DNA from: Microbacteriaceae bacterium
Lineage (GTDB): Bacteria > Actinomycetota > Actinomycetes > Actinomycetales > Microbacteriaceae
NCBI GenBank assembly: GCA_024639925.1
Contig: JAHEGA010000002.1
Location: 1 to 33,178, forward strand
DNA: 33,178 bases
Reading direction: 5' to 3'
Each line of letters starts with the position of its first letter. Position 1 is the first letter of the stretch. The position numbers and the translations under genes are program-made. Below are positions 10,605 to 21,974 of this stretch, one piece after another. The notes under the pieces are model-generated. The model saw nothing but the letters and a program-made list of their open reading frames with translations, searched no databases and had not been told where the DNA came from.

Positions 10605-11417
10605 CTACTTGACGGAACCGCCCGCTTTCGCGATCTTTTCCGCTGCTTGCTTGGATACCTTGTCGACGCTGACTGTGAGGGCAACACTCAGGTCACCGTC
10701 AGCCAACACCTTGACTTTTTCATTCTTGCGAACAGCGCCCTTGGCGACGAGGTCAGCACTCGTGACTTCTCCACCCTTGGGGTAGAGCTCAGCAAGACGA
10801 CCCACGTTCACGACCTGGTACTCAACCCGGAACGGGTTGGTAAATCCACGCAACTTAGGTGCACGCATGACCGAGGTGAGCTGGCCACCTTCGAATCCAG
10901 GCCGCACCTGGTAACGAGCTTTTGTACCCTTGGTACCGCGACCAGCCGTCTTACCCTTCGACGCCTCACCACGACCCACACGGGTCTTGGCTTTCTTCGC
11001 ACCGGGAGCAGGACGCAGGTGGTGAAGTTTCACCACTCCAGGACGCGACTCCTCTTTGGCAGCAGGCTTCTTCGCAGCGGGCTTCTTAGCAGGAGCGTCA
11101 CTGGTGGTTGCCTTCTTGGCCGCAGGTGCCGCAGCTTTGGTCGCTGGCGCTTTAGCTGCAGGAGCCTTGGCGGCAGCGGGCTTCGCTGCTGCAGGCTTCT
11201 TCGCTGCCGGTGCTTTCGCAGCGGGGGCCTTCGCCGCAGGCTTTGCGGTGGTGGCTTTCGCTGCCGGCTTCTTGGCCGCAGGAGCTTTCGCAGCAGCGGT
11301 TGCAGGCTTCTTCGCTGCCGGTGCCTTAGCGGCACTGGCGGCGGGTTTCTTTGCTGCCGGCTTAGCCGCAGGCTTTGCTGCTGGCTTCTTGGCGGCGGGC
11401 TTCTTTTCCTCAGCCAT
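10605..11417 (-). CDS. rplO: 50S ribosomal protein L15 with ~123-residue Lys/Ala/Pro N-terminal extension
   Basis: Core [52 protein letters not shown]; preceded in frame by [27 protein letters not shown]... Confidence 0.95.
   Translation of the reverse strand: MAEEKKPAAKKPAAKPAAKPAAKKPAASAAKAPAAKKPATAAAKAPAAKKPAAKATTAKPAAKAPAAKAPAAKKPAAAKPAAAKAPAAKAPATKAAAPAAKKATTSDAPAKKPAAKKPAAKEESRPGVVKLHHLRPAPGAKKAKTRVGRGEASKGKTAGRGTKGTKARYQVRPGFEGGQLTSVMRAPKLRGFTNPFRVEYQVVNVGRLAELYPKGGEVTSADLVAKGAVRKNEKVKVLADGDLSVALTVSVDKVSKQAAEKIAKAGGSVK
11049..11417 (-). repeat. Low-complexity repeat region encoding the [16 protein letters not shown] tail of L15
   Basis: Imperfect tandem repeats of Ala-Lys-Pro codons; DNA blocks such as ggcttcttcgctgccggtgc recur. 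Confidence 0.85.
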
Positions 11418-11602
11418 TAGTTAATCTCCTCGACCTTCACCAGGTGTGCGACGGTGCGCACATACCCACGGTTGGCGGATGTATCTTCACGGACGACCGT
11501 TTGGCCGATCTTGCGCAAGCCCAGGCTACGAAGAGTGTCACGCATGTTCTGCTTTTCACTGATCTTCGACTTGATCTGGGTGATCTTGAGTTGCTTGGCC
11601 AT
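11417..11602 (-). CDS. rpmD: 50S ribosomal protein L30
   Basis: [56 protein letters not shown]. Confidence 0.97.
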   Translation of the reverse strand: MAKQLKITQIKSKISEKQNMRDTLRSLGLRKIGQTVVREDTSANRGYVRTVAHLVKVEEIN

Positions 11603-12291
11603 TAGGCACCTGCCTTCACTGCTGCAGCCGCTTCGGCCTCGCTACGGATGATGTGCTCGGGGGCGACATCTTCAAACTCCACGCCACGACGTGCAGCGAC
11701 GGCGCGAGGCTCTTCGAGCATCTGCAAAGCCGCCACGGTGGCGTGAACAATGTTGAGGGTGTTCGAGGAACCCAGCGACTTGCTCAGCACGTCGTGGATA
11801 CCTGCACACTCCAGCACCGCGCGGACAGGACCACCGGCGATAACACCGGTACCCGGTGTTGCCGGACGCAGGAGCACAACTCCCGCAGCTGCCTCACCCT
11901 GAACGGTGTGGGGAATGGTCTGGGCGACGCGAGGAACCTTGAAGAAGTTCTTCTTCGCGTCTTCGACACCCTTGGAGATTGCGGTGGGAACTTCGCGGGC
12001 TTTGCCGTAACCGACACCCACCATTCCGTTACCGTCTCCGACAACCACCAGAGCAGTAAAGCTGAACCGACGTCCACCCTTGACCACCTTGGATACACGG
12101 TTGATGGTGACAACGCGCTCGAGGAACTGGCTCTTCTCGGCGTCACGACCACTACGGTCGCCACGTCCACCAGCGCCACGCTCACGTCCGCCACCGCCGC
12201 GAGAGTCGCGACGATCGGTGGCCGTGTCGGTCACTGGGGCTGAGGTCGCTGCGGTTTCGCTCACAGCGGCTTCCTTAACTTCTTCGCTCAC
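11602..12291 (-). CDS. rpsE: 30S ribosomal protein S5 with RG-rich N-terminal extension
   Basis: [53 protein letters not shown] start at 12291 overlapping the rplR stop. Confidence 0.97.
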   Translation of the reverse strand: MSEEVKEAAVSETAATSAPVTDTATDRRDSRGGGGRERGAGGRGDRSGRDAEKSQFLERVVTINRVSKVVKGGRRFSFTALVVVGDGNGMVGVGYGKAREVPTAISKGVEDAKKNFFKVPRVAQTIPHTVQGEAAAGVVLLRPATPGTGVIAGGPVRAVLECAGIHDVLSKSLGSSNTLNIVHATVAALQMLEEPRAVAARRGVEFEDVAPEHIIRSEAEAAAAVKAGA

Positions 12292-12656
12292 AGTTCCAAT
12301 CCACTCTCTCTGGCGCTCTCCGCGACAGCTGCTACTCGGCCGGCATAACGGTTACCACCGCGGTCAAAGACCACCGAGGCAACGCCTGCCTTCTTCGCGC
12401 GCTCGGCGATAAGGCCACCAATCTTCTTGGCTTTTGCGGTCTTGTCGTCCTTGGACGAACGGAAGTCAGGCTCCATGGTGGAAGCTGAAGCAACCGTGTG
12501 GCCAATGGCGTCATCGACAACCTGCACAAACAGGTGGCGAGACGAGCGGGTCACGACCAAGCGAGGCTTGGTTGCGGTGCCCACAATCTTCTTGCGAAGC
12601 CTGGTGTGGCGACGGTTTCGTGCCGCAGAGCGGCTCTTTCCTCTAACGAAAGCCAT
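12288..12656 (-). CDS. rplR: 50S ribosomal protein L18
   Basis: [46 protein letters not shown]. Confidence 0.97.
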   Translation of the reverse strand: MAFVRGKSRSAARNRRHTRLRKKIVGTATKPRLVVTRSSRHLFVQVVDDAIGHTVASASTMEPDFRSSKDDKTAKAKKIGGLIAERAKKAGVASVVFDRGGNRYAGRVAAVAESARESGLEL

Positions 12657-12658
12657 GT

Positions 12659-13195
12659 CTACTTACCAGCCTTTCCAGCCTTGCGACGAACGTGCTCACC
12701 CTCGTAGCGCACACCCTTGCCCTTATAAGGCTCTGGCTTGCGCAACTTACGGATGTTGGCAGCAACTTCACCGACGGCTTGCTTGTCAATGCCACTGACG
12801 GTCAACTTGTCGTTGCCTTCCACCGTGAAGGTGATGCCAGCGGGCGGCTCCACCGTGATGGAGTGGGAGAAACCGAGCTGAAGCTCGACACCCTGGCCCT
12901 TGGAAGCCATTCGGTAACCGGTACCGACGACCTGCAGGGACTTCTGGAAGCCCTCGGTGACGCCGACAATCTGGTTGTTGATGAGTGTGCGGGTCAGACC
13001 GTGCAGCGAACGCGAATCGCGCTCGTCATCGGGCCTGGTCACCACAATCTGGTTGTCGACCATCTGGGCAACGATCGGCTCCTTGACGCGCAGTGAAAGG
13101 TCCCCTTTGGGGCCCTTCACGGCGACATTCTGGCCGTCGATGGTGATGGTGACACCAGCGGGAATATCAATGGGCATGCGACCAATACGTGACAT
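12659..13195 (-). CDS. rplF: 50S ribosomal protein L6
   Basis: [34 protein letters not shown]...[25 protein letters not shown]. Confidence 0.98.
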   Translation of the reverse strand: MSRIGRMPIDIPAGVTITIDGQNVAVKGPKGDLSLRVKEPIVAQMVDNQIVVTRPDDERDSRSLHGLTRTLINNQIVGVTEGFQKSLQVVGTGYRMASKGQGVELQLGFSHSITVEPPAGITFTVEGNDKLTVSGIDKQAVGEVAANIRKLRKPEPYKGKGVRYEGEHVRRKAGKAGK

Positions 13196-13201
13196 CAGTG
13201 A

Positions 13202-13600
13202 TCACCACACGTAGGCGAGGACTTCCCCACCCACGCCTTTCTTGGTTGCCTGACGATCGGTCAGCAGACCGGAGGAAGTCGACAAAATGGCGACTCCCAG
13301 TCCACCGTGGACCTTGGGGATTTCAGAAGACTTTGCGTAGACGCGCAGACCCGGCTTGGACACACGCTTGATGCCCACAATGGAGCGTTCGCGGTTGGGA
13401 CCGTATTTCAGGTCAAGGGTCAGCGTCTTGCCCACGCGAGCATCTTCGAGCTTCCAGCTCGAAATGTAACCCTGGGCTTTGAGGATCTCAGCCAGGTGGG
13501 CTTTCAACTTGGAATTAGGCATGGACACGGTGTCGTGCTGTGCCTGATTCGCGTTGCGCAGTCTGGTCAGCATGTCTGCGACCGGATCTGTCATTGTCAT
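13202..13600 (-). CDS. rpsH: 30S ribosomal protein S8
   Basis: [40 protein letters not shown]; start at 13600 chosen over the ORF-track start at 13642. Confidence 0.96.
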   Translation of the reverse strand: MTMTDPVADMLTRLRNANQAQHDTVSMPNSKLKAHLAEILKAQGYISSWKLEDARVGKTLTLDLKYGPNRERSIVGIKRVSKPGLRVYAKSSEIPKVHGGLGVAILSTSSGLLTDRQATKKGVGGEVLAYVW

Positions 13601-13669
13601 GGTGTTTCTCTTTTCTCTGACTGGTTTCGAGCCCGGGTTCACCCAGGATCGACCTAGTTAGTTAGGGGC

Positions 13670-14251
13670 TTAGGAGCCCTCGGTTGCGTTCTTCCCCGCG
13701 AACGGGAAACCTAGTGACCGCAACAGCGCGCGGCCTTCATCATCGGTCTTGGCGGTGGTGACAATGGTGATGTCAAAACCACGGACGCGGTCGATGTTGT
13801 CCTGGTTGATTTCGTGGAACACCGACTGCTCGGTGACACCGAAGGTGTAGTTACCGTTGCCATCGAACTGACGGTCGCTCATACCGCGGAAGTCGCGGAT
13901 GCGCGGCAGTGCCAGGTTGATGAGACGGTCCAGGAACTCCCACGCGCGGTTTCCGCGCAGGGTGACGTGAGCGCCGATCGGCATTCCCTCACGCAGTTTG
14001 AACTGCGCGATGGACACCTTGGCGTTGGTCACGATGGGCTTCTGGCCGGTAATGGCCGTCAAGTCCTTGATCGCACCCTCGATGACCTTGGAGTCTCTGG
14101 CTGCTTCACCCACACCGGTGTTGACGACGACCTTGACGACGCCCGGCACCTGGTGGGGGTTGGTGAAACCAAACTCTTCCTTCAGCGCAGGAACAACGTC
14201 GTTGCGGTAAATCGCCTTCAGGCGGGGAACACTCGTCGTAGCGGTCGCCAT
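13670..14251 (-). CDS. rplE: 50S ribosomal protein L5
   Basis: [74 protein letters not shown]. Confidence 0.98.
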   Translation of the reverse strand: MATATTSVPRLKAIYRNDVVPALKEEFGFTNPHQVPGVVKVVVNTGVGEAARDSKVIEGAIKDLTAITGQKPIVTNAKVSIAQFKLREGMPIGAHVTLRGNRAWEFLDRLINLALPRIRDFRGMSDRQFDGNGNYTFGVTEQSVFHEINQDNIDRVRGFDITIVTTAKTDDEGRALLRSLGFPFAGKNATEGS

Positions 14252-14610
14252 TAGAGCTCTTCTCCTGACTTCTTCGCGATGCGCACGCGCACCTGCTTCT
14301 TTGCCGAACCCTTGTCAGCAGCCTTGGTCTTCACACCCACGCGAGTGGGCTTCTTGGACTTCGGGTCAACGAGGGCGACATTGGAAATGTGGATGGGGGC
14401 TTCAAAGGTTTCCAAGCCACCGGTTTTACCGCCACGCTGGCTTTGGCCCACGCGGTTGTGCTTGGTGACGTAGTTGACACCTTCTACCAAGACGCGGTTG
14501 CGCTCGGAGAAGACCTCAATCACGTGGCCTTGCTTGCCTTTGTCGCCGCCGCGAGCTTCGCTCGCGCCAGTGATGACCTGAACCAGGTCACCCTTCTTAA
14601 TCTTTGCCAT
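14251..14610 (-). CDS. rplX: 50S ribosomal protein L24
   Basis: [49 protein letters not shown]. Confidence 0.97.
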   Translation of the reverse strand: MAKIKKGDLVQVITGASEARGGDKGKQGHVIEVFSERNRVLVEGVNYVTKHNRVGQSQRGGKTGGLETFEAPIHISNVALVDPKSKKPTRVGVKTKAADKGSAKKQVRVRIAKKSGEEL

Positions 14611-14982
14611 TTAGATAACCTCCGGTGCCAACGAGATGATCTTCATGAAGCGCTTGTCGCGCAGTTCACGGCCCACGGGTCCGAAAATACGGGTTCCGCG
14701 AGGCTCACCCTCTTTGCTCTTGATCAGCACCGCTGCGTTCTCGTCGAACTTGATGTAGGAACCGTCGGGACGACGGGTTTCCTTCACGGTGCGCACGATG
14801 ACGGCCTTGACGACCTCACCCTTCTTGACGTTGCCGCCAGGAATCGCGTCTTTGACGGTGGCGACGATGATGTCCCCCAGGCCCGCATAGCGACGCCCGG
14901 AGCCACCCAACACGCGGATGGCCAAAATTTCTTTGGCACCGGTGTTGTCAGCCACCTTTACTCGGGATTCTTGCTGAATCAT
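14611..14982 (-). CDS. rplN: 50S ribosomal protein L14
   Basis: [65 protein letters not shown]. Confidence 0.98.
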   Translation of the reverse strand: MIQQESRVKVADNTGAKEILAIRVLGGSGRRYAGLGDIIVATVKDAIPGGNVKKGEVVKAVIVRTVKETRRPDGSYIKFDENAAVLIKSKEGEPRGTRIFGPVGRELRDKRFMKIISLAPEVI

Positions 14983-14985
14983 GGT

Positions 14986-15297
14986 TTACTTCGCCTTCTC
15001 AACGACGTTGACTAGACGCCACCGCTTGGTGGCGGACAGCGGACGGGTCTCTGCGATCAGAACGAGGTCGCCAATACCCGCGGTGTTGGCCTCATCGTGT
15101 GCCTTGACCTTGGAGGACTGGCGGACGACCTTGCCGTACAGGGGGTGCTTCACGCGGTCTTCGACCTCAACGACGATGGTCTTATCCATCTTGTCGCTGG
15201 TGACGTAACCACGGCGAACCTTGCGGTAACCGCGAGCATCAGCGTTACGCACGTCGTGCTCTGCTGATTCGTGGCCCTTCTTCACATCGGCGGCCAT
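14986..15297 (-). CDS. rpsQ: 30S ribosomal protein S17
   Basis: [45 protein letters not shown]. Confidence 0.97.
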   Translation of the reverse strand: MAADVKKGHESAEHDVRNADARGYRKVRRGYVTSDKMDKTIVVEVEDRVKHPLYGKVVRQSSKVKAHDEANTAGIGDLVLIAETRPLSATKRWRLVNVVEKAK

Positions 15298-15605
15298 TAT
15301 GCACTCTCCTCAGTTGCTTCAGGCTCCGCGGCCTTCTCGCTCTTCTTCGTGGTTTTCTTGGTGGCCTTCTCAACCGGAGCAGGCGTGGCCCGGATTCCAA
15401 GCTCGCGCTCGCGAATCACGGTGTAGATGCGGGCGATGTCGCGCTTGATCGCGCGCAGACGACCGTGGTTGTCCAGCTGACCGGTGGCCGACTGGAAACG
15501 GAGGTTGAAGAGCTCCTCCTTTGCGCGACGCAACTCGTCGAGCAGACGGGCATCCTCAAAGGTGTCCAGTTCACTGGGCGCAAGTTCTTTCGATCCAACA
15601 GCCAT
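15297..15605 (-). CDS. rpmC: 50S ribosomal protein L29
   Basis: [49 protein letters not shown]-terminal Lys/Glu tail. Confidence 0.96.
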   Translation of the reverse strand: MAVGSKELAPSELDTFEDARLLDELRRAKEELFNLRFQSATGQLDNHGRLRAIKRDIARIYTVIRERELGIRATPAPVEKATKKTTKKSEKAAEPEATEESA

Positions 15606-16021
15606 TACATGCCCTCCTCACGCTTGATGATGCGAGCTTTCAGGGGAAGCTTGTGAATCGCACGCGTCAGCGCTTCCTTGGCCAACTCTTCCGAAACACC
15701 GGCAACCTCGAAGAGGACGCGGCCGGGCTTCACGTTCGCGACCCACCACTCGGGCGAGCCTTTACCGCTACCCATGCGGGTTTCCGCAGGCTTCTTCGTC
15801 AAGGGGCGGTCGGGGTAGATGTTGATCCACACCTTTCCACCACGCTTGATGTGACGGGTCATCGCGATACGCGCCGACTCAATCTGGCGGTTCGTGACGT
15901 AGGCACTGGACACAGCTTGGATACCGTACTCACCAAAGGACACCGTGGTGCCACCGGTAGCGTGCCCACCGCGCTTGGGGTGGTGCTGCTTGCGGTACTT
16001 GACCTTACGAGGAATCAACAT
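15605..16021 (-). CDS. rplP: 50S ribosomal protein L16
   Basis: [88 protein letters not shown]. Confidence 0.98.
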   Translation of the reverse strand: MLIPRKVKYRKQHHPKRGGHATGGTTVSFGEYGIQAVSSAYVTNRQIESARIAMTRHIKRGGKVWINIYPDRPLTKKPAETRMGSGKGSPEWWVANVKPGRVLFEVAGVSEELAKEALTRAIHKLPLKARIIKREEGM

Positions 16022-16023
16022 TC

Positions 16024-16788
16024 TTACTCAGCTCCTCCTGCAGCAACGGGTGCTGCCTCAGCGGCTGGCGCGCCAGCCGGTCCACGACGTGGCCCACCAC
16101 GGTCGGGGCGCTGCGAGCGCTGTGATGCCTGCTCGCGGGCCAGTTCCTTGTTGGTGATGTCGCCCTTATAGATCCAGACCTTCACGCCAATGCGGCCGAA
16201 AGTCGTGCGGGCTTCGTAAAAGCCGTAGTCGATGTTGGCGCGAAGGGTGTGCAGGGGCACGCGACCTTCGCGGTAGAACTCGGAACGGCTCATTTCTGCT
16301 CCACCCAAACGGCCGGAGACCTGAATACGAACACCTTTTGCGCCAGCGCGCTGCGCGCCCTGGAGGCCTTTACGCATGGCGCGTCTAAACGCAACGCGGC
16401 CAGCGAGCTGCTCGGCGATTCCCTGGGCAACCAACTGAGCTTCGCTCTCGGGGTTCTTCACCTCGAGGATGTTGAGCTGAATCTGCTTGCCGGTCATCTT
16501 CTCGAGGTCAGCGCGAATACGCTCAGCCTCGGCACCGCGACGTCCAATGACGATTCCCGGGCGAGCGGAGTGGATGTCCACGCGGACCCGGTCACGGGTG
16601 CGCTCGATTTCGATGCGGGCGATACCGGCACGGTCAAGCTCTTTCTTCAAGAACTCACGAATGCGGATGTCCTCGGTCACGTAGTCGGCGTAGCGCTGAC
16701 CCTTCGTGGTCGAGTCGGCAAACCAGCGCGACACGTGGTCGGTGGTGATGCCCAGACGGAAACCGTAGGGATGTACTTTCTGACCCAT
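16024..16788 (-). CDS. rpsC: 30S ribosomal protein S3
   Basis: [25 protein letters not shown]...; KH-domain [33 protein letters not shown]. Confidence 0.98.
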   Translation of the reverse strand: MGQKVHPYGFRLGITTDHVSRWFADSTTKGQRYADYVTEDIRIREFLKKELDRAGIARIEIERTRDRVRVDIHSARPGIVIGRRGAEAERIRADLEKMTGKQIQLNILEVKNPESEAQLVAQGIAEQLAGRVAFRRAMRKGLQGAQRAGAKGVRIQVSGRLGGAEMSRSEFYREGRVPLHTLRANIDYGFYEARTTFGRIGVKVWIYKGDITNKELAREQASQRSQRPDRGGPRRGPAGAPAAEAAPVAAGGAE

Positions 16789-17186
16789 TACTTGCCAGCC
16801 TTCTGTGTCTTGCGGCTCGGGTTCACCGAAGCCTCGTCGGGCGTAGCCAAAACCACCGTGATGTGGCTGGTGCGCTTATTGATGCGGAAGGCGCGTCCCT
16901 GTGCACGGGGGCGGAACCGCTTGAGCGTGATTCCCTCGTCCACGAAAGCACGGGCAATGAAGAGATCCTGGTCATCCAGGAACACGCCATCTTTGTCGGC
17001 GGTGACCCGCGCGTTAGCCATGGCGGAGGCCACAAGCTTCGCGACGGGCTCGCTGGCTGCCTGGGGGGCAAACTTCAGCACGGCAAGGGCTTCAGCGGCC
17101 TGCTTACCGCGGATGACGTCGACGATGCGTCGAGCCTTCTGGGGGGTGACGCGAATGTTGCGCACCTTGGCGATGGATTCAACCAT
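16788..17186 (-). CDS. rplV: 50S ribosomal protein L22
   Basis: [51 protein letters not shown]...[20 protein letters not shown]. Confidence 0.97.
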   Translation of the reverse strand: MVESIAKVRNIRVTPQKARRIVDVIRGKQAAEALAVLKFAPQAASEPVAKLVASAMANARVTADKDGVFLDDQDLFIARAFVDEGITLKRFRPRAQGRAFRINKRTSHITVVLATPDEASVNPSRKTQKAGK

Positions 17187-17210
17187 GTCTGTACCTCCTC
17201 GTCACCGCGC

Positions 17211-17492
17211 TTAGCGGCGACGGCCTTTCCGGTCGTCCTTCTCGTGACCACGGAAGGTGCGGGTGGGAGCAAACTCGCCGAGCTTGTGACCCACCATGGT
17301 TTCCGTGACAAAAACGGGGATGTGCTTGCGACCATCGTGAACAGCGATGGTGTGACCGAGCATGGCCGGCACAATCATCGAGCGACGCGACCAGGTCTTG
17401 ATCACGTTCTTGGTTTTGGCGTCATTCTGGCGAACCACCTTCTGCAGGAGGTGCTCATCCACGAAGGGTCCCTTTTTCAGACTACGAGGCAT
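17211..17492 (-). CDS. rpsS: 30S ribosomal protein S19
   Basis: [19 protein letters not shown]...[53 protein letters not shown]. Confidence 0.98.
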   Translation of the reverse strand: MPRSLKKGPFVDEHLLQKVVRQNDAKTKNVIKTWSRRSMIVPAMLGHTIAVHDGRKHIPVFVTETMVGHKLGEFAPTRTFRGHEKDDRKGRRR

Positions 17493-17506
17493 GTCTTACT
17501 CTCCTA

Positions 17507-18343
17507 CTAGCGCTTCTTGCCGACAGTGCGACGACGGACAATTTGTTTGTTGCTGGCTTTCTTAGCCGAGCGAGTACGACCCTCTGCCTGGCCCCAAGGG
17601 CTGACAGGGTGACGTCCACCGGAGGTCTTACCTTCACCACCACCGTGGGGGTGATCCACCGGGTTCATGGCCACACCGCGGACGGTTGGGCGAACACCCT
17701 TCCAGCGCATACGGCCTGCTTTACCCCAGTTGATGTTGGCCTGCTCGGCGTTGCCGACCTCACCAATCGTGGCGCGGCAGCGAGCATCCACGTTGCGGAT
17801 TTCACCCGAAGGCAAACGCAGCTGGGCGTTGGGTCCATCCTTGGCGACCAAACGAACGGCGGCACCGGCGGAACGGGCCATCTTGGCGCCGCCACCGGGG
17901 CGAAGCTCGATGGCGTGAACCACGGTTCCCACGGGGATGTTCCGCAAAGGCAAGTTGTTGCCGGGCTTGATGTCGGCGCTGGCACCCGATTCGATGATGT
18001 CGCCCTGACGGAGCTTGTTGGGGGCCAAGATGTAACGCTTAGTGCCATCAACAAAGTGCAGCAGCGCAATGCGCGCGGTGCGGTTGGGGTCGTACTCGAT
18101 GTGAGCGACCTTGGCGTTGACGCCATCTTTGTCGTTACGACGGAAGTCGATCACGCGGTACTGGCGCTTGTGGCCTCCACCGATGTGGCGAGTCGTAATA
18201 CGACCCTGGTTGTTGCGGCCACCCGTTTTGGGAAGCGGACGCAGCAAGGACTTCTCGGGGGTGCTCCGGGTGATTTCCTGGAAATCAGCAACCGAAGAGC
18301 CACGACGACCGGGGGTCGTCGGCTTGTATTTGCGAATAGCCAT
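17507..18343 (-). CDS. rplB: 50S ribosomal protein L2
   Basis: [21 protein letters not shown]...[32 protein letters not shown]...[29 protein letters not shown]. Confidence 0.98.
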   Translation of the reverse strand: MAIRKYKPTTPGRRGSSVADFQEITRSTPEKSLLRPLPKTGGRNNQGRITTRHIGGGHKRQYRVIDFRRNDKDGVNAKVAHIEYDPNRTARIALLHFVDGTKRYILAPNKLRQGDIIESGASADIKPGNNLPLRNIPVGTVVHAIELRPGGGAKMARSAGAAVRLVAKDGPNAQLRLPSGEIRNVDARCRATIGEVGNAEQANINWGKAGRMRWKGVRPTVRGVAMNPVDHPHGGGEGKTSGGRHPVSPWGQAEGRTRSAKKASNKQIVRRRTVGKKR

Positions 18344-18357
18344 GTTCTACTTCCTAC

Positions 18358-18669
18358 CTAGCCGACAGCCGTGAAGATGTCGATGGAACCGGAGGACAGG
18401 GTGACAATGGCACGCTTGGTGTCTTTGCGCTTTCCTGTTCCAAACTTGGTGCGACGGGTTTTACCCATCTTGTTCAGAGTGTTGACGCCAGAGACCTTAA
18501 CCTTGAAGATCTTTTCGATCGCCAGCTTGATTTCTGTCTTGGTGGCGCGAGGGTCAACCTCAAAGGTGTACTTGCCCTGGTCAATCAGGGTGTAGCTCTT
18601 CTCGCTCACGATGGGGCGGAAGACAACATCTCTGGGGTCTTTGTTCCAGGCCGCTTGGTGGATGGTCAT
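18358..18669 (-). CDS. rplW: 50S ribosomal protein L23
   Basis: [54 protein letters not shown]. Confidence 0.97.
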   Translation of the reverse strand: MTIHQAAWNKDPRDVVFRPIVSEKSYTLIDQGKYTFEVDPRATKTEIKLAIEKIFKVKVSGVNTLNKMGKTRRTKFGTGKRKDTKRAIVTLSSGSIDIFTAVG

Positions 18670-19316
18670 TACTTGCCTTCCTTCGCGTCAGACTTCTCCG
18701 CGACGAAAGCCTCGAAGGCTTCGGCGGTGAACACAATGTCATCGGAGTTCAACACGTCATACGCGTTGAGCTGGTCGGGGTGAACAGCGTGAACACCCTG
18801 GAGGTTCCGCACGCTCTTCTGGCCGTTGACGTCATCGCGACCGACAACCACCAACACGTTGAAGCCAGGCGCCGTCTGAGCAATCAGAGCAGCAGCAATC
18901 TTCGTCGAGGGCGCGCTGTCGGTGCCCAGGCCCTTCACCACGTGAATGCGGCCCGCGCGTGCGCGGTCAGACAGGGCTGAAAGCAAAGCTTTTGCCACCA
19001 TCTTCTTGGGCGTGCGCTGCGAGTAGTCACGAGGGATGGGGCCGTGAACGACGCCACCACCACGGTGCTGAGGAGCACGAATCGAACCCTGACGGGCACG
19101 ACCGGTTCCCTTCTGCTTGAAAGGCTTGCGGCCGGAACCGGACACTTCACCGCGGTGCTTGACCTTATGGGTTCCCTGGCGAGCGGCAGCAAGCTGTGCG
19201 ACAACAACCTGGTGCATCAGGGGAACGTTGGTGACAACGTCAAACATCTCTGCGGGCAGATCAACCGAACCGGACTTCTTTCCGGTCTGGTCGAGAACGT
19301 CAATGGAGGTAGCCAT
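18669..19316 (-). CDS. rplD: 50S ribosomal protein L4
   Basis: [66 protein letters not shown]. Confidence 0.97.
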   Translation of the reverse strand: MATSIDVLDQTGKKSGSVDLPAEMFDVVTNVPLMHQVVVAQLAAARQGTHKVKHRGEVSGSGRKPFKQKGTGRARQGSIRAPQHRGGGVVHGPIPRDYSQRTPKKMVAKALLSALSDRARAGRIHVVKGLGTDSAPSTKIAAALIAQTAPGFNVLVVVGRDDVNGQKSVRNLQGVHAVHPDQLNAYDVLNSDDIVFTAEAFEAFVAEKSDAKEGK

Positions 19317-19318
19317 GG

Positions 19319-19969
19319 TTAGGACCCTTTCCGTGCGTTACGAACAAACACGAGGCGACCCTTGGAGCCGGGAACGGCACCCTTGATCAACAGCAGGCCA
19401 CGCTCTGCATCCACCGCGTGAACGTGAAGGTTCATGACCGTAACGCGGTCGCCACCCATGCGACCCGCCATGCGCATTCCCTTGAAAACGCGTGAGGGGG
19501 TAGCAGAAGCACCAATGGAGCCAGGCTTGCGGTGGTTGCGGTGCGCACCGTGCGAAGCGGAGACACCCTTGAAGTTGTGACGCTTCATGACACCGGCGAA
19601 ACCTTTACCCTTGCTGGTGCCGACGACATCCACGAGCTGGCCGGCTTCGAACACTTCAGCAGTCAGCTCTTGACCCACCGTGTAGTTCGCCGAGTCATTC
19701 GTGCGAATCTCGGTGACGTGGCGGCGAGGGGTTACCCCAGCCTTCTCGTAGTGGCCTTTGAGAGGGGCGGTCACTTTCCTGGGGTCGATTCCGCCGGAAG
19801 CAATCTGAATGGCTTCATAGCCATCGTTGTCCTGGGTGCGAATCTGGGTCACCACGTTAGGGGCAACCTGAATGACGGTGACAGGAACCAAGATGTTGTT
19901 CTCGTCCCACACCTGGGTCATACCGAGCTTGGTGCCCAGCACTCCCCGCGTTGCAGTCACAGTAGACAT
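19319..19969 (-). CDS. rplC: 50S ribosomal protein L3
   Basis: [28 protein letters not shown]...[56 protein letters not shown]. Confidence 0.98.
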   Translation of the reverse strand: MSTVTATRGVLGTKLGMTQVWDENNILVPVTVIQVAPNVVTQIRTQDNDGYEAIQIASGGIDPRKVTAPLKGHYEKAGVTPRRHVTEIRTNDSANYTVGQELTAEVFEAGQLVDVVGTSKGKGFAGVMKRHNFKGVSASHGAHRNHRKPGSIGASATPSRVFKGMRMAGRMGGDRVTVMNLHVHAVDAERGLLLIKGAVPGSKGRLVFVRNARKGS

Positions 19970-19980
19970 GTCGTTATTCC

Positions 19981-20289
19981 TTAAAGCTTGATTTCGATGT
20001 TGACGTCGGCAGGCAAGTCAAGACGCATCAAGGAATCCACGGCCTTCGGCGTGGGGTCAATGATGTCGATCAGACGCTTGTGGGTGCGCTTCTCAAAGTG
20101 CTCGCGAGAGTCCTTGTACTTGTGAGGAGAGCGAATGACGGCGATGACGTTTTTCTCCGTGGGGAGAGGAACGGGACCAACGACGGAGGCTCCTGCACGG
20201 GTAACCGTGTCAACAATCTTCTTGGCTGAAACGTCGAGACCTGCGTGGTCATACGACTTCAGTCGGATGCGGATTTTCTGTCCCGCCAT
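19981..20289 (-). CDS. rpsJ: 30S ribosomal protein S10
   Basis: [76 protein letters not shown]. Confidence 0.98.
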   Translation of the reverse strand: MAGQKIRIRLKSYDHAGLDVSAKKIVDTVTRAGASVVGPVPLPTEKNVIAVIRSPHKYKDSREHFEKRTHKRLIDIIDPTPKAVDSLMRLDLPADVNIEIKL

Positions 20290-20489
20290 GGTTATCTCTT
20301 TCTCTCACTCGCGCACAGCTCTCACTGGGCACTTCATTGGCGACCCGGTTTTCACCCGGTCGCGCACACCACTGTTCTTCTGTCAACACACCTCGACGCA
20401 CCTCGGCATCAGCGCCTGGGCGCTGCACCACCGGAATGTCGATGACGTTGTGTTCTGCTACCTGCGGCCTAGGGGAATTCGCGAGAGCG

Positions 20490-20519
20490 ATCCTATGCAC
20501 TACCTGGCAGTGAGCCGAA
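20490..20519 (-). promoter_or_regulatory. Candidate sigma-70-type promoter for the S10 operon
   Basis: Minus strand TTCGGC (20514-20519), 18-nt spacer, TAGGAT (20490-20495); located between the tuf terminator and rpsJ. Weak -35. Confidence 0.4.
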
Positions 20520-20640
20520 CACGAGTGTTTGGCGTTTTGAACCTTGAAAACTATCCCACAGGCTGGCATTTCGCGCAACCCGGGCGTGTCGCGACGAAAA
20601 CCCATTGTTTGCAGGGAAGTAACCGCTTACCTCCCGGACG

Positions 20641-20676
20641 ACAGAAGGCCCGGAGAGAATTCTCCGGGCCTTCTGT
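20641..20676 (-). terminator. Strong hairpin after tuf, probable terminator
   Basis: ACAGAAGGCCCGGAGA / 4-nt loop / TCTCCGGGCCTTCTGT: perfect 16-bp inverted repeat starting 9 nt past the tuf stop; no clean U-tract outside the stem. Confidence 0.8.
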
Positions 20677-20685
20677 CTTAAGGAA

Positions 20686-21879
20686 CTACTTGAGGATCTT
20701 GGTTACCGTTCCGGCACCCACAGTCCGGCCACCCTCACGGATGGCGAAGCTGAGGCCCTCTTCCATGGCGATGGGCTGAATCAGCTCAACGGTCATGTCG
20801 GTGGTGTCGCCGGGCATCACCATTTCGGTGCCGTCAGGCAACGAAATAACACCGGTCACGTCAGTTGTACGGAAGTAGAACTGGGGACGGTAGTTGGTGT
20901 AGAACGGGTTGTGGCGGCCACCCTCATCCTTAGCGAGGATGTAGGCGGTGCCTTCGAAGTTGGTGTGAGGAGTCACGGAACCGGGGGCAACAACCACCTG
21001 TCCACGCTCAACATCTTCACGCTTCGTACCGCGGAGCAAGAGACCACAGTTCTCGCCGGCCCATGCTTCGTCCAGCTGCTTGTGGAACATCTCGATACCG
21101 GTAACGGTGGTCTTCTGGGTGGGACGAATACCCACGATCTCCACGTCGGAGTTGATTCCCAGGGTTCCACGCTCGGCGCGGCCGGTAACAACCGTTCCAC
21201 GACCGGTGATGGTGAAGACGTCCTCGACGGGCATCAAGAACGGCTTGTCCTTGTCGCGCACGGGGTCGGGAACGCTCTCGTCCACGGCAGCCATGAGCTC
21301 CATGATTTTGTCGCTCCACTCGGCGTCGCCCTCAAGAGCCTTGAGGCCGGACACGCGAACAACAGGAGCGTTGTCGCCGTCGAAGCCCTGGCTGGAGAGC
21401 AGCTCGCGAACCTCGACCTCGACGAGCTCGAGGATTTCCTCGTCGTCGACCATGTCGGACTTGTTCAGCGCGACCAAGAGGTAAGGAACACCCACCTGCT
21501 TGGCGAGCAGAACGTGCTCACGGGTCTGTGCCATCGGGCCGTCGGTAGCAGCAACCACGAGGATTGCGCCGTCCATCTGTGCGGCACCGGTGATCATGTT
21601 CTTGATGTAGTCGGCGTGGCCGGGTGCATCAACGTGTGCGTAGTGACGCTTGTCGGTCTCGTACTCCACGTGGGAGATGTTGATCGTGATACCGCGCTGA
21701 CGCTCTTCAGGCGCTGAGTCAATGGACGCGAAGTCGCGCAACACGTTGACGTCTGAAGGGTTACGCTCTGCGAGCACCTTGGAAATAGCAGCGGTAAGAG
21801 TGGTCTTGCCGTGGTCGACGTGACCGATCGTACCGATATTGACGTGCGGTTTGGTCCGCTCGAACTTGGCCTTAGCCAC
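20686..21879 (-). CDS. tuf: Elongation factor Tu; GTG start at 21879
   Basis: [40 protein letters not shown] upstream of GTG favours this start over the ORF-track start at 21927. Confidence 0.98.
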   Translation of the reverse strand: MAKAKFERTKPHVNIGTIGHVDHGKTTLTAAISKVLAERNPSDVNVLRDFASIDSAPEERQRGITINISHVEYETDKRHYAHVDAPGHADYIKNMITGAAQMDGAILVVAATDGPMAQTREHVLLAKQVGVPYLLVALNKSDMVDDEEILELVEVEVRELLSSQGFDGDNAPVVRVSGLKALEGDAEWSDKIMELMAAVDESVPDPVRDKDKPFLMPVEDVFTITGRGTVVTGRAERGTLGINSDVEIVGIRPTQKTTVTGIEMFHKQLDEAWAGENCGLLLRGTKREDVERGQVVVAPGSVTPHTNFEGTAYILAKDEGGRHNPFYTNYRPQFYFRTTDVTGVISLPDGTEMVMPGDTTDMTVELIQPIAMEEGLSFAIREGGRTVGAGTVTKILK

Positions 21880-21974
21880 TATGGTCCTCCTCGGGACTGT
21901 TGGTCTAATCCTTGCGGGATTAGACACATGATTACTTGTCTTGTTGTAGGCCTTGCGAGCCTATTCTTTCGGGC

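Noticed and set aside
10647-11420. 257-aa Arg/Leu/Cys-rich plus-strand ORF and the 122-aa Ala/Gly/Phe ORF at 11056..11424
   Set aside because: Both are the complement of the low-complexity L15 tail, so the open frames and odd composition are artefacts of the repeat.
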